From contig JADBKO010000017.1 in NCBI GenBank assembly GCA_014896355.1, positions 1-51,355 of the forward strand: a stretch of 51,355 bases of DNA. Reading direction: 5' to 3'. The notes under the pieces were generated by a model, which was given only the letters and a program-made list of their open reading frames with translations, was not told where the DNA came from and searched no databases. Every line of letters begins with the position of its first letter. Positions within the stretch are counted from its first letter, which is position 1. Shown piece after piece: positions 18,401-26,384 of this stretch. This stretch comes from Bacillota bacterium (GTDB taxonomy: Bacteria > Bacillota > UBA5301 > Bu52). Both the position numbers and the translations under genes were made by a program.

Positions 18401-19248
18401 CCCGCTGGCAGGAGCTTTCCCAGCGGCGGCGTCAGCTGTTGGAAAACCTCTCGACCCTGGGGCTGGAACCGCGGGCTTTACAGGCACAGATGCCGCCGGG
18501 CACCTCCCGGGCCAGCCTGGAGGCCGCCGCCCAGGAGGCCCGCAACCGGTTGGCTGCAGCGGAGGCCGAGCTGGACCGGCTGCAGGCAGAGTGGGGCCGC
18601 CTGCAGGGTGAGCTGGAATCCCTGGAACACAGCGACGAACTGGCGCGTTTACACCTGGAGCAGGCGCAGGACCGGGAGCGCTTGGCCGTTTTGGCCCGCC
18701 GCTGGGCGGCGTGTGTGCTGGCCCACGAATTTCTGGCCCGCACCCGGGTATTGTACGAGAGGGAGCGCCAGCCCGCGGTCTTACAGAGGGCGTCCCGCTA
18801 TTTTTCCGCATTGACTCATGGCGGCTACGTCCAGGTCTACCTGCCCCTGGGCCATCCGAAATCCCGCCTGCAGGTCCTCCGGCAGGGCGGCGGCGCGCCC
18901 TTGGACATCTCCGCTCTCAGCCGGGGCACGGCGGAGCAGCTCTATTTTGCCGTCCGCTTGGCGTACGCGGAGGAGTTCGCCGCCAGCGCCGTGGCCTTGC
19001 CCCTCATCATGGACGACCCCTTCGTCAACTTCGACCCCGGGCGGCTGCAGGCCGCCGCCCGCCTCCTGGCCGGGGTGGCGGACCGGCACCAGATCCTTTA
19101 CTTCACTTGCCATCCGCACGTGGCGGAGGCGCTGCGGCAGGCTGGCCGCGATGCCCGAACGGCGGTCTGGACCGTGGCGCTGGCGGAAAACGGAACAGTG
19201 GCGCGGGCTGAAAGTCCGGCGTGGACCCAAAAGGAGGAATCTGAATGA
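15493..19248 (+). CDS. YhaN/SbcC-like AAA ATPase with coiled coils and central membrane hairpin
   Basis: A very long (1251 residues) SMC-like ATPase partner of the upstream nuclease. Walker A is GPNEAGKST at residues 35-43. The signature SRGTAEQLYFAVRLA (about 1141-1155) and Walker B LPLIMDDPFVNFDP (about 1171-1184) lie at the far C-terminus, as expected for SbcC/YhaN. Long Gln/Arg/Glu-rich heptads in between form coiled coils. Unlike SbcC, two hydrophobic stretches (about residues 600-620 and 633-655) sit mid-protein, which would anchor the coiled-coil tip in the membrane, as in Bacillus YhaN. Low-complexity inserts occur near residues 110-152 and 840-895. Its stop overlaps the methyltransferase start by four bases (ATGA). 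Confidence 0.87.
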   Translation: MAVLRFAGFHLEGFGIFSGTTLPLPPQARLVVVEGPNEAGKSTLLAFIRSVLFGFPDRRSAENRYEPLRGGRYGGWIDLCTGDGRLYRVQRMAATSPAGRQGARAAGLLTLTALGSVAAGGGAGGRGAGAESPDAPSGAAVAGGGAPGLPPEFLGQLLGPVSATVYRNIFAFGLDELEQLATLTGEEVSARIYGAGLGLAAPLDEVDGQLVETAQQLFKAGRPAHAPQMNQVLRRLEERERRIAELSNLPSRYNDLCRRRQELAEALQQSKESVRELRQAAQQAQTLLQAWPLWAELQAGEGQWQELCAIPGLEGFPLDGVARLERLQAQMQDARQQLEGRQAEEARLRQQIQESQESLSRTGWTLPHAAAILRLYESRSLYSDRLQAQAKLEQDHAHLEEEIRSLLDGLGPGWDRERLAAVDVSLPARERLTQAERRLADAVRQEELAAAALQSQERVLDQRRQELQDSARSVQDATLRCRAAEAALGLAPPPNPEGMGAPVHPDPSYPPPARPPLEQAHVQQRQTQASVQRAQAYAQQSGQRLERAGAALSVLRQSLAQWVDARSRLALLRDQAEALAAAAAAGPAADRPPSFRRERVRMAAASAAALLLFALTLWAGLWDLGHPRDGRSLAYFLFLVAAGPAVLAVLAFSVWRGQTRQWREWEQAAQARAQAQAEKLEQARSGVQRLQEQMRQLESQASAALQSAGLPERPLAELAAGILDQMTQQAAAWQREHLFLVACLRDWNLRQAAWQHALQQREDARQALAEAGVRLQQARVQWEALLHQLSLPPGLAPETAKEFLSQAERGQRLLRERKAVQARREDLRAQLLAYEEELQAIAAGASAGPSASASAGANAGASACAAVPPVAEALAAGNPAAGAPATPAPAPAGQGVLDLVIHLKNLLDQAQRTRSSLQDLKERLAAAASQISQLQQALQEAAGEWERLYAAANLPAGDEEAFRRRAAQFARWQELSQRRRQLLENLSTLGLEPRALQAQMPPGTSRASLEAAAQEARNRLAAAEAELDRLQAEWGRLQGELESLEHSDELARLHLEQAQDRERLAVLARRWAACVLAHEFLARTRVLYERERQPAVLQRASRYFSALTHGGYVQVYLPLGHPKSRLQVLRQGGGAPLDISALSRGTAEQLYFAVRLAYAEEFAASAVALPLIMDDPFVNFDPGRLQAAARLLAGVADRHQILYFTCHPHVAEALRQAGRDARTAVWTVALAENGTVARAESPAWTQKEESE

Positions 19249-19916
19249 GCCGGCATGGCTACAGCCGGGACATGCATGAGGTGGACTGGGCGGAGGTCTT
19301 CGCCCAGCAGCAGAAACGCCGCCCGGCCATCGAAGCCTGGTTGGACGCCCTGGAGTTGGCTCCTGGCGCCCGCATGGCCGATTTTGGCTGTGGACCGGGC
19401 CTGGCCGTTCTCTTGGCCGCCCGGCGCGTGGGGCCCCAAGGCTGGGTTTGCGGTATCGACCGTTCTGCCGGGGCTTTGGCCTTCCTGCAGCAGCAGTACC
19501 GGCAACTGGCTGGGCAAGACCCGGCTGGCCTGGGCCGCGTATTTACCGTCCAGGCGGATGCCGCCTCGGCCCAATTGCCTGGCTCCGTGGACGCCGCCCT
19601 GGTCACGAACATGTTACACCACGCCGACGATCCGCAGGGCGTGCTGGCAAACGTCTCCCGCTGGCTCGTCCCGGGCGGGACGGTCGTGGTCGCAGAGTTC
19701 GACCCGGCGGCGGCCGGCGAATTCGGGCCGCCTCTGGAAGAACGGCTGGCTCCGGATGTCCTGCAACGGTGGGCGGAAGCGGCTGGCTTGCAGCGGGTGC
19801 GGAGCCTGCCGGGGGGCAGCGAGCAATACGCCTTTCTGCTCCGAAAGCCGCATGGCCGCGGGAACGCTGACTCCCGGCCTGCCGGCACCGGCCGTAGTCC
19901 CGGTGCATCGCCGTGA
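19245..19916 (+). CDS. Class I SAM-dependent methyltransferase
   Basis: A 223-residue methyltransferase of the UbiE/Methyltransf_11 type. Motif I is MADFGCGPGLAVLLAARRVG, the acidic end of beta2 is CGIDRSAGAL, and motif IV is VTNMLHHADDPQGVL. The substrate is unknown. The ATG overlaps the preceding ATPase stop (ATGA), so it is translationally coupled to the nuclease/ATPase pair. That makes it the third member of the operon, perhaps by chance rather than function. The C-terminal 20 residues are low complexity. Confidence 0.85.
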   Translation: MSRHGYSRDMHEVDWAEVFAQQQKRRPAIEAWLDALELAPGARMADFGCGPGLAVLLAARRVGPQGWVCGIDRSAGALAFLQQQYRQLAGQDPAGLGRVFTVQADAASAQLPGSVDAALVTNMLHHADDPQGVLANVSRWLVPGGTVVVAEFDPAAAGEFGPPLEERLAPDVLQRWAEAAGLQRVRSLPGGSEQYAFLLRKPHGRGNADSRPAGTGRSPGASP

Positions 19917-20174
19917 GGCCGGCCGCTTGCCGGCCCGTGGCCGCCCGCGGGTGCTGTCGGCTCCCCGAGCACCGGCCCGGGCAACGGAAGTTCCCTATGC
20001 CTGGGTTCCGGTTGGTGCTATAATTAAAGGGCGAACTTAGCTTATTCTTTGTGCCGGATGACACGATGTCGGCATGGCCGGACGGTGGCGGAGGTGGCCG
20101 GCCGGCCCGAAGTGGGGTGACGAACAGATAGCTTGTTTGTGGACATTTATACCATGGTGTAATATCCGCTGGCG

Positions 20175-20520
20175 ATGCCGATGAAGTTGAGCGAATGGGC
20201 AAGACGGAACGGTGTCTCGTATAAGACCGCGTGGCGCTGGATCAAGCAGGGCGGATTTCCAGTCCCGTTTGAGCAGACGCCATCCGGGACGATTCGGGTG
20301 AAGGATGCCTCTGAAGATCGTGGTGGTGGACCCTGGTGAAGTCACGGATGATCTGGTCCAGGACATGATGGAGATCCTCACATCCTTCTGTGCCCATCTG
20401 TATGGCCGCCGGTCGGCAAGAGAGCAGGGCAAAAGGGGCATCGGCAAGAGAGCAGGGCGAAAAGGGCATTGGAGGCCATCCAGTGTGAAGATGAACCGCG
20501 CCTACCGCTACGAGCTGGAT
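20175..20520 (+). pseudogene. IS607 TnpA serine recombinase, internally deleted and frameshifted
   Basis: From the ATG at 20175 comes an intact MerR-like helix-turn-helix start, MPMKLSEWARRNGVSYKTAW, continuing to about residue 42 (SGTIRVKD). The expected recombinase domain with its catalytic serine (a 'YARVSS'-like segment) is absent. Instead, in the +1 frame from about 20311, the family's C-terminal helix appears: DDLVQDMMEILTSFCAHLYG, then RRSARE. A third frame then gives RAKRALEAIQCEDE up to the TnpB start. So more than 100 residues are deleted, at least two frame changes exist, and a 28-base tandem duplication adds one of the shifts. The HTH frame itself ends at 20339 after 54 residues. 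Confidence 0.8.
20413..20468 (+). repeat. 28-base tandem duplication in the recombinase remnant
   Basis: Two copies of TCGGCAAGAGAGCAGGGC plus ten further bases lie head to tail (20413-20440 and 20441-20468), differing by one or two bases around the A/G run. Since 28 is not a multiple of three, it shifts the reading frame of the TnpA C-terminal end. It looks like slippage after the gene lost function. Confidence 0.75.
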
Positions 20521-21588
20521 CCCAACGTTCAGCAGCGCATCCTGCTTGCGAAGCACGCAGGAGCCGCCCGGTTTGCCTATAACTGGGGCCTCGCGCGGCG
20601 GATTGAATTCTACCAGCAAACAGGCAAGAGTACGAATGCAATGGAGCAGCACCGGGAACTGAACCGCCTGAAGAAGACACAGTTCCCCTGGATGTATGAG
20701 GTGTCCAAGTGCGCGCCGCAGGAGGCGCTCCGGGACTTGGACCGGGCCTTCCGCAACTTCTTCCGTGGTCTGAAGGAAGGGCGCAGGACAGGCTACCCGC
20801 GGTTCAAGAAGAAGGGGCGGGACGATCACTTCCGGCTGACCGGAGCGATTCATGTGTTTGACCGTGCGGTGCAGCTGCCGCGGCTTGGAAGGATTCGTCT
20901 GAAGGAGAGGCCCCAAGTTCAGGGCCGAATCTTGTCGGCCACCGTGAGCCGGGAGGCCGACCGCTGGTTCGTGAGCCTGACGGTGGAGGCGGAAATACCA
21001 GAACCGGTGCCCATTCATGGACCTGCCTGCGGAATTGACGTTGGCCTGAGTCACTTCGCCACCGTCGCTGCCAGCGACGGGAGCGTGGTAAAGATTCAGG
21101 CCCCGAAGCCGTTGGGACGGTATCTCCGCATCCTGCGCCGCCGCCAGCGACAGCACAGCCGCAGGCAGCAGGGGGCCAATAACCGCCGCAAATCAGCCCT
21201 GCGGCTGGCCCGACTGCATCGCCGTATCCGCAATATCCGCAAGGACTTCCTCCACAAGTTGTCCACGCATCTGGCGAAAACCAAGCGGGTGATCGTGGTG
21301 GAGGATCTGAACGTGGCCGGCCTTGTGCAGAACCAGCGGTTGGCGCGGCATATCGCGGACATGGGCTGGGGCGAGTTCCGGCGGATGCTGGCGTACAAGG
21401 CGATTTGGTATGGCAGTCAGCTGCTGGTGGCGAACCGATACTACCCAAGCAGCAAGACCTGCTCGGTTTGCGGGCATGTGCTGGAAACATTGCCCCTTCA
21501 CGTCCGGGAGTGGACCTGCCCGGCGTGCGGCACGCACCATGATCGGGACATGAATGCTGCGAAGAACCTGCTGGACCTGGCTGCTTAG
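20485..21588 (+). CDS. tnpB: TnpB, RNA-guided endonuclease of IS607 element
   Basis: A 367-residue TnpB, ancestor type of Cas12. The RuvC-like acidic residues are all present: Asp in ACGIDVGLSHFA, Glu in VIVVEDLNVAGL and Asp in HHDRDMNAAKNLL. The zinc finger between them, CSVCGHV and CPACG, is complete. The start is probably the GTG at 20485, nine bases after GGAGG (20471-20475); the ATG at 20491 also fits and gives MNRAYRYELDPN. The frame extends upstream to 20305, but that part encodes the tail of the broken recombinase. The frame has no internal stop or shift, although its TnpA partner is wrecked. That raises the question of whether it is maintained for a cellular role or is simply not yet decayed. 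Confidence 0.9.
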   Translation: MKMNRAYRYELDPNVQQRILLAKHAGAARFAYNWGLARRIEFYQQTGKSTNAMEQHRELNRLKKTQFPWMYEVSKCAPQEALRDLDRAFRNFFRGLKEGRRTGYPRFKKKGRDDHFRLTGAIHVFDRAVQLPRLGRIRLKERPQVQGRILSATVSREADRWFVSLTVEAEIPEPVPIHGPACGIDVGLSHFATVAASDGSVVKIQAPKPLGRYLRILRRRQRQHSRRQQGANNRRKSALRLARLHRRIRNIRKDFLHKLSTHLAKTKRVIVVEDLNVAGLVQNQRLARHIADMGWGEFRRMLAYKAIWYGSQLLVANRYYPSSKTCSVCGHVLETLPLHVREWTCPACGTHHDRDMNAAKNLLDLAA

Positions 21589-21690
21589 CCGGGCCGCCTA
21601 CCGCCAGTTCGGCGGGAAGTGACGCCTGCGGAGATGGGAGGTCGCAGGTTCCCTCCGGAACCGGTGCCCGTCGATGAAGCAGGAACCTTT
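21480..21690 (+). ncRNA. Probable omega RNA (reRNA) scaffold at the tnpB 3' end
   Basis: TnpB proteins use a guide RNA that overlaps the end of tnpB and runs to the right end of the element. Here, after the stop at 21588, the sequence is rich in pairing segments: CCGCC/GGCGG near 21595-21615, CCTGCG (21625-21630) with CGCAGG (21643-21648), and GGTTCC (21647-21652) with GGAACC (21657-21662). The end motif GATGAAGCAGGAACC resembles those seen at the 3' ends of other tnpB elements. The guide itself would be the following 15-20 bases of host DNA, upstream of etfB. Boundaries are inferred. Confidence 0.45.
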
Positions 21691-21724
21691 CGGGTGGGAT
21701 ATTTGACCATGGAAGGAGAACGGT

Positions 21725-22582
21725 GTGGACGTGCACGCGATTGTCTGTATCAAACAGGTGCCGGACACGGCCGAGGTGCGGATCGATCCCAAGACGAATA
21801 CCCTGATCCGCGAAGGCGTGCCCACCATTGTGAATCCCTATGACATTCACGCCGTGGAAGAAGCCCTGCGGCTGCGGGACCGCTTCGGCGGCAAGGTCAC
21901 TGTCATCAGCATGGGGCCCCCGCAGGCCACCGAGGCGATCCGCAAGTGCATTGCGCTGGGCGCCGACGAGGGCATCCTCTTGACGGACCGGGCCTTCGCC
22001 GGTGCAGACACGCTGGCCACCAGCTATGCCCTGGCCCAGGCGATCCAGCACCTGGCGGAGAGGGAGCCTTATGACATCGTGTTCTGCGGCAAGCAGGCCA
22101 TCGACGGCGATACCGGCCAGGTGGGCCCAGGCATCGCCCGCCGGCTGGGAATCCCCCAGCTCACCTACGTGCTGCAGATTGACAGCTTTGACCCTGCTGC
22201 CCGGGAAGTGGTGGTCCAGCGCAAGCTGGAGCGGGGCCGCCAGATTGTGCGTGCCAAGCTTCCCGCCCTGCTCACCGTCCTGAAAGAAATCAATGAGCTC
22301 CGCTATTCGGCCTTTCCGGACATGTTGCGCGCCCGAAGCTACGAGCCGCGCATCTGGACCGTGGCCGACCTCGACGTGGACCGTTCCCAGCTGGGGCTGA
22401 AGGGTTCGCCCACCCGGGTGCGCAAGACCACGGTGCCCACGCCGCGCCAGGCAGGCGAAATCATCGCTCCAGCCACGGTGGCGCCGGAGCAGGCGGCCCA
22501 ACGCCTGCTGGAGCAGTTTGAAAAGACCGGCGTGCTGAAAGAGATCGTGGAGCTCACAGGAGGGAACGCAGCCCATGCCTGA
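21725..22582 (+). CDS. etfB: Electron transfer flavoprotein beta subunit (FixA)
   Basis: The NADH-oxidising, bifurcating-FAD-side subunit of a FixABCX-type complex. The 285-residue protein starts at the GTG at 21725 with GGAAGGAG upstream. The ETF-beta signature is visible: KQVPDTAEVRIDP at the start, the nucleotide segment GKQAIDGDTGQVGPGIARRL, and ALLTVLKEINELRYSAF. Its 3' end overlaps etfA by eight bases. Association with fixC and fixX downstream indicates the quinone-linked bifurcating type, in which NADH reduces both ferredoxin and quinone, rather than a simple ETF. The upstream 130 bases contain the end of the IS607 element, so the operon promoter may be element-derived or lie farther upstream. 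Confidence 0.94.
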   Translation: MDVHAIVCIKQVPDTAEVRIDPKTNTLIREGVPTIVNPYDIHAVEEALRLRDRFGGKVTVISMGPPQATEAIRKCIALGADEGILLTDRAFAGADTLATSYALAQAIQHLAEREPYDIVFCGKQAIDGDTGQVGPGIARRLGIPQLTYVLQIDSFDPAAREVVVQRKLERGRQIVRAKLPALLTVLKEINELRYSAFPDMLRARSYEPRIWTVADLDVDRSQLGLKGSPTRVRKTTVPTPRQAGEIIAPATVAPEQAAQRLLEQFEKTGVLKEIVELTGGNAAHA

Positions 22583-23732
22583 AGCGCAAGCGGCACAAAA
22601 CCATGATCCGGCGGCGCAGGGCCGCAATCTGGACGAATATCGCGGCGTCTGGGTGTTTCTGGAGGTGGACCGCGGCGCCATCGCCCGCGTGAGCCTGGAA
22701 CTGCTGGGCGCGGCCCGGCGCCTGGCCGACGCGTTGGGCACCCAGGTCAGCGGCGTGCTTTTGGGCCACGGGACGGGCCACCTGGCAGACGGGGCTTTCG
22801 CCTACGGGGCGGATCAGGTCTACGTGTTCGATGCCCCCATCTATGCCGACTACCGCACCGAGCCTTACATGGATGCCTTCGTCCACCTGGCCCGGGAGAA
22901 AAAACCGGAGATCATCCTGCTGGGTGCCACCACCACCGGCCGGGACCTGGCCAGCGCCGTGGCCACGGAGCTGTTGACGGGCCTCACGGCGGACTGCACG
23001 GAGCTGGACATCGACAAGGACAAACGCCTCCTTCTGGCCACCCGCCCGGCTCTGGGCGGCAACATCATGGCCACCATCGTCTGCGACCAGCACCGGCCTC
23101 AGATGGCCACAGTGCGGCCGCGGGTTTTGCCCATGCCGGCGCCGGATCCTAACCGCCGGGGCCAGGTGGTGCATCTGGACTATGTTTCCAGCCCGTCCAC
23201 CGCCATCACCGAGGTCCTGAAGGTCGTCCGGGACAGCGGCGAGGACGTCAACCTGGAGGAGGCCCCGGTCATCGTGGCGGGCGGCCGCGGCATGGGCAAT
23301 GCCAAGAATTTCGAGCTCTTGCGCGAGCTGGCCGACGTGCTGGGCGGGGAGGTGGGAGCCTCCCGCTCCGTGGTGGATGCAGGATGGATTTCCGCGGCCC
23401 ATCAGGTGGGGCAGACAGGCCTCACAGTGCGCCCGAAGGTCTACTTTGCCGTGGGCATCTCCGGCGCCATCCAGCATGTGGCGGGGATGCAAGGGTCCGA
23501 TATCATTGTGGCCATCAACAAGGACCCGCAGGCTCCGATCTTTAAAATCGCCACCTACGGCATTGTGGGCGACGCCCTGCAGGTGGTGCCGGCCCTGACC
23601 AGGGCCTTCCGGGCGGCGCTGGGCAAGGGAACTGCCGAGGAGCCCGCGGCCTCCACGGCCGTATCCAGCGCGGCGCCGGCATCCGCAGCTACCGCCCAGT
23701 CCACGCCTGCGGCGCAAGAAGGGGGGAAGTGA
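22575..23732 (+). CDS. etfA: Electron transfer flavoprotein alpha subunit (FixB)
   Basis: A 385-residue partner of EtfB that holds the mobile FAD. The C-terminal FAD domain is clear: [52 protein letters not shown], then [20 protein letters not shown]. The last 35 residues are an Ala/Ser/Thr-rich tail not needed for the fold. It starts inside the end of etfB and ends overlapping fixC's upstream GTG, so all four subunits are translated as a unit. Confidence 0.94.
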   Translation: MPEAQAAQNHDPAAQGRNLDEYRGVWVFLEVDRGAIARVSLELLGAARRLADALGTQVSGVLLGHGTGHLADGAFAYGADQVYVFDAPIYADYRTEPYMDAFVHLAREKKPEIILLGATTTGRDLASAVATELLTGLTADCTELDIDKDKRLLLATRPALGGNIMATIVCDQHRPQMATVRPRVLPMPAPDPNRRGQVVHLDYVSSPSTAITEVLKVVRDSGEDVNLEEAPVIVAGGRGMGNAKNFELLRELADVLGGEVGASRSVVDAGWISAAHQVGQTGLTVRPKVYFAVGISGAIQHVAGMQGSDIIVAINKDPQAPIFKIATYGIVGDALQVVPALTRAFRAALGKGTAEEPAASTAVSSAAPASAATAQSTPAAQEGGK

Positions 23733-23734
23733 GC

Positions 23735-25123
23735 ATGGCCACCCAGACGCTGCCTGCCGGAACCCAGGGGGCTCCAGCCCAGACGGCAGCTCAGGATAAA
23801 GCACCGGCGGCCTCCCGCCGGGAGCCAGGCAAGACTCGCTTTGACGTGATCGTGGTGGGCGCCGGCCCCGCCGGGGTTTCCGCCGCCATCACCGCGGCCA
23901 AGGCCGGGCTCTCCGTGCTCATTCTGGAGCGCGGCGATTACCCGGGCAGCAAGAACGTCATGGGCGGCGTGCTTTACCGCCAGCCCACCGACGTCATCCT
24001 GCCGGGGTTCTGGCGCGAGGCGCCGCTGGAGCGTCACCTGGTGGAGCAGGGGTACTGGCTCATGAGCGAGCGCGGCGCCACCAAGTTCAGCTACCGCGGC
24101 GAAGATTGGGACGCCGAGCCCTACAACGCGTTCACCGTATTGCGGGCCCGCTTTGACCGCTGGTATGCCCAGCAGGCGGAGAAAGCCGGAGCCATCCTGG
24201 TGCCGGAGACCACGGTGGACGAGGTGCTGGTCCGCGACGGCCAGGCCGTGGGCGTGCGTGTGGGCCGCGACCAGGGCGAGATCTACGCCAACGTGGTGAT
24301 CCTGGCGGACGGCGTCAATTCCCTCCTGGCGAAAAGCCTGGGCCTGCACCAGGAATGGGAGCCGCATACCATCGCGTTGGCGGTGAAGGAGATCATCGCG
24401 CTGCCCCGGGAGAAGATCGAAAGCCGCTTCCAGATCGAAGGCGACCAGGGCGTGGCGTATGAGCTCCTGGGCTCCATCAGCAAGGGCATGGTGGGGATTG
24501 GTTTTCTGTATACCAATAAAGATACGATCTCCATCGGCATGGGCTGCATGCTCTCGGATTTCGCCCGCACCGGCATCAAGCCCTACGAACTGCTGGACCA
24601 GCTGAAGCAGCATCCGGCCATCAAGCCCGTCCTGGCCGGCGGCGAGACGCGGGAATACATGGCCCATCTGATCCCGGAAGGCGGCTACAATTCCCTGCCG
24701 AAGCTCTACATGGGCGGGCTGCTGGTGGTGGGCGATGCGGCGCAGTTCGTCAACGCCCTGACCCGCGAGGGGTCCAACATGGCCATGATCTCCGGCCACC
24801 TGGCGGCCATGACCGCCATCCGCGCCCATCAGCGCGGGGATTTCTCCGCCGCCAGCATGGCGTACTACCGGGATCTTCTGGAGAACAGCTTCATCCTGCA
24901 GGATTTGCGGCGTTTCCGCAAGATCATGCCTTTCGTGGAAAGCCGCCACGAGCTGATCACCGTCTATCCCGAGCTTCTGGCCGAGCTTTTGCAGGATTTC
25001 TATACGGTGGACAGTGTGCCCAAGACCCAGCTGTTCCGCCGCATGATGCGGAAGATCCGCGCGCGGCGCCGCTGGACATCGGTCTTGGGCGATTTGTGGA
25101 AGGGGTTGAGGGCGCTCTCATGA
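23735..25123 (+). CDS. fixC: FixC-like ETF:quinone oxidoreductase flavoprotein
   Basis: A membrane-associated flavoprotein that receives electrons from EtfAB and reduces quinone. The FAD fold reads VIVVGAGPAGVSAAITAAKA. FixC-type landmarks include GGVLYRQPTDVILPGFWREA and VVGDAAQFVNALTREGSNMA. The length is 462 residues. The ATG at 23735 lies eight bases after GGGGGGA and is preferred over the GTG at 23729, which overlaps the etfA stop. The first 30 residues are low complexity. It overlaps fixX by four bases (ATGA). A menaquinone acceptor would fit with ubiXDA elsewhere in the window. Confidence 0.93.
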   Translation: MATQTLPAGTQGAPAQTAAQDKAPAASRREPGKTRFDVIVVGAGPAGVSAAITAAKAGLSVLILERGDYPGSKNVMGGVLYRQPTDVILPGFWREAPLERHLVEQGYWLMSERGATKFSYRGEDWDAEPYNAFTVLRARFDRWYAQQAEKAGAILVPETTVDEVLVRDGQAVGVRVGRDQGEIYANVVILADGVNSLLAKSLGLHQEWEPHTIALAVKEIIALPREKIESRFQIEGDQGVAYELLGSISKGMVGIGFLYTNKDTISIGMGCMLSDFARTGIKPYELLDQLKQHPAIKPVLAGGETREYMAHLIPEGGYNSLPKLYMGGLLVVGDAAQFVNALTREGSNMAMISGHLAAMTAIRAHQRGDFSAASMAYYRDLLENSFILQDLRRFRKIMPFVESRHELITVYPELLAELLQDFYTVDSVPKTQLFRRMMRKIRARRRWTSVLGDLWKGLRALS

Positions 25124-25395
25124 GCACTTCCATTGAGGATAAACTCTACACGCTGACCTTCAAGCCCGACAAGGAAAGCCACCTGGTGCCCAACCAGGAC
25201 CTTTGCCGGCAGTGCGCGGATAAGCCGTGCCTGAACTTCTGCCCCGCCCACGTGTACAGCTGGGAAGGCGACCATCTGGCCGTGGCGTTCGAGGGTTGCG
25301 TGGAATGCGGGGCCTGCCGTATCGGCTGCCCGTACCATTCCATCGCCTGGCGCTATCCGCGCGGCGGTTTCGGCGTGATGTACAAGTTCGGGTAA
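25120..25395 (+). CDS. fixX: FixX-like ferredoxin subunit
   Basis: A 91-residue ferredoxin-like partner of FixC. It starts MSTSIEDKLYTLTFKPDKES. The cysteines CRQCADKPCLNFCP and CVECGACRIGCP provide cluster ligands. The family end RYPRGGFGVMYKFG is present. The start at 25120 overlaps the fixC stop (ATGA); the longer frame from 25096 would run into fixC. It completes a FixABCX set, so the complex can pass electrons from NADH to both quinone and low-potential ferredoxin/flavodoxin. The role follows the family; it is not shown here. Confidence 0.93.
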   Translation: MSTSIEDKLYTLTFKPDKESHLVPNQDLCRQCADKPCLNFCPAHVYSWEGDHLAVAFEGCVECGACRIGCPYHSIAWRYPRGGFGVMYKFG

Positions 25396-25451
25396 ACCCC
25401 GTTCGGGTCACAGCAAGGGCAGCAGCCCCGGGGGCGCGAGGGAGGAGCAGC

Positions 25452-26384
25452 ATGGATCCTCTCCTGAAGCTGGAAGATTGCACTCCGGATTCGCTGGCCG
25501 CCGCCATGGAGAAGGCGGGCTATATCTGTGATCCCGTGGCGGCCCTCACCATCTACCTGGCTCTGCGCCTGGAGCGCCCCCTTCTGGTGGAAGGCGCCGC
25601 CGGCGTGGGCAAGACGGAAATCGGCAAGGTCCTGAGCCGGGTGTTCGGCCTGGAGCTGATCCGGCTGCAGTGCTACGAGGGCCTGGACGAAAGCAGGGCG
25701 CTGTACGAGTGGAATTACCAGCGCCAGCTGCTGCGCATCCAGATGGAGCAGGCCCGCCGCCAGCCCGGCAGCCCCGATCCGGCCCTGCCGGAGGAGGACC
25801 TGTTTTCCCCCGCGTACCTTTTGGAAAGGCCGCTGCTGCGCGCCATCCGCGCCCAGCAGCGGCCTGTTTTGCTCATCGATGAGATCGACAAGACCGATGC
25901 GGAGTTCGAAGCGTTCCTCTTCGAGCTGCTCTCGGACTTCCAGGTCTCCATCCCTGAGCTGGGCACCCTGCGCGCCCGCCAAATCCCCATCGTGGTGCTG
26001 ACCAGCAACGGCGAGCGTGAGCTCTCCGACGGGCTGCGCCGCCGTTGCCTCTATCTGTATCTGGATTACCCGGACGTGGACAAGGAGCGCCGCATCATTC
26101 TGGCACAGGTGCCGGGGATCTCTACGGCTTTGGCGGGGCAGATTGCCCGGGCTGTACATAAGATCCGCACGGAACTGGATCTGGAGAAAAAACCGGCCAT
26201 CGCCGAGACCCTGGACTGGGCCCGGGCCCTGGCGCTGCTCTGCGCGGACACCGCCCTGCCGGAAATGAACGCCGTCCACGCCGAGGCCACGCTGAACATC
26301 CTCCTCAAGAACAAGGCAGACCAGGACGCCCTCCGCCACCAGCTAAGGGGCCAGGGGCTGCCGGAGTGGGTGCAGGGTGCTTGA
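25452..26384 (+). CDS. MoxR-family AAA ATPase (CoxD-like)
   Basis: An AAA+ ATPase of 310 residues that usually acts with a VWA-domain protein in maturing or remodelling metalloenzymes. Walker A is VEGAAGVGKTEIGKVL, Walker B is PVLLIDEIDKTDAEFEAFLF, and sensor and arginine-finger regions follow (IVVLTSNGERELSDGLRRRC). The ATG at 25452 has GGGAGGAG upstream. It begins 56 bases after fixX with no terminator, so it may belong to that transcript. The VWA gene starts eight bases before its stop. The resemblance to CoxD/CoxE of CO dehydrogenase maturation is notable because no cox structural genes are present in the window. Confidence 0.88.
   Translation: MDPLLKLEDCTPDSLAAAMEKAGYICDPVAALTIYLALRLERPLLVEGAAGVGKTEIGKVLSRVFGLELIRLQCYEGLDESRALYEWNYQRQLLRIQMEQARRQPGSPDPALPEEDLFSPAYLLERPLLRAIRAQQRPVLLIDEIDKTDAEFEAFLFELLSDFQVSIPELGTLRARQIPIVVLTSNGERELSDGLRRRCLYLYLDYPDVDKERRIILAQVPGISTALAGQIARAVHKIRTELDLEKKPAIAETLDWARALALLCADTALPEMNAVHAEATLNILLKNKADQDALRHQLRGQGLPEWVQGA

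Larger units (their letters stand above)
20147..21700 (+). mobile_element. Degenerate IS607-family element
   Basis: The order is a recombinase remnant, then an intact TnpB gene, then a structured 3' end: the plan of IS607 elements. The outer ends are approximate. An imperfect palindrome TTATACCATGGTGTAA (20147-20162) lies before the recombinase start. The right end probably falls just after GATGAAGCAGGAACC (21674-21687). Because the recombinase has lost its catalytic part, the element should not move by itself. No second copy is present in the window. Confidence 0.7.
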
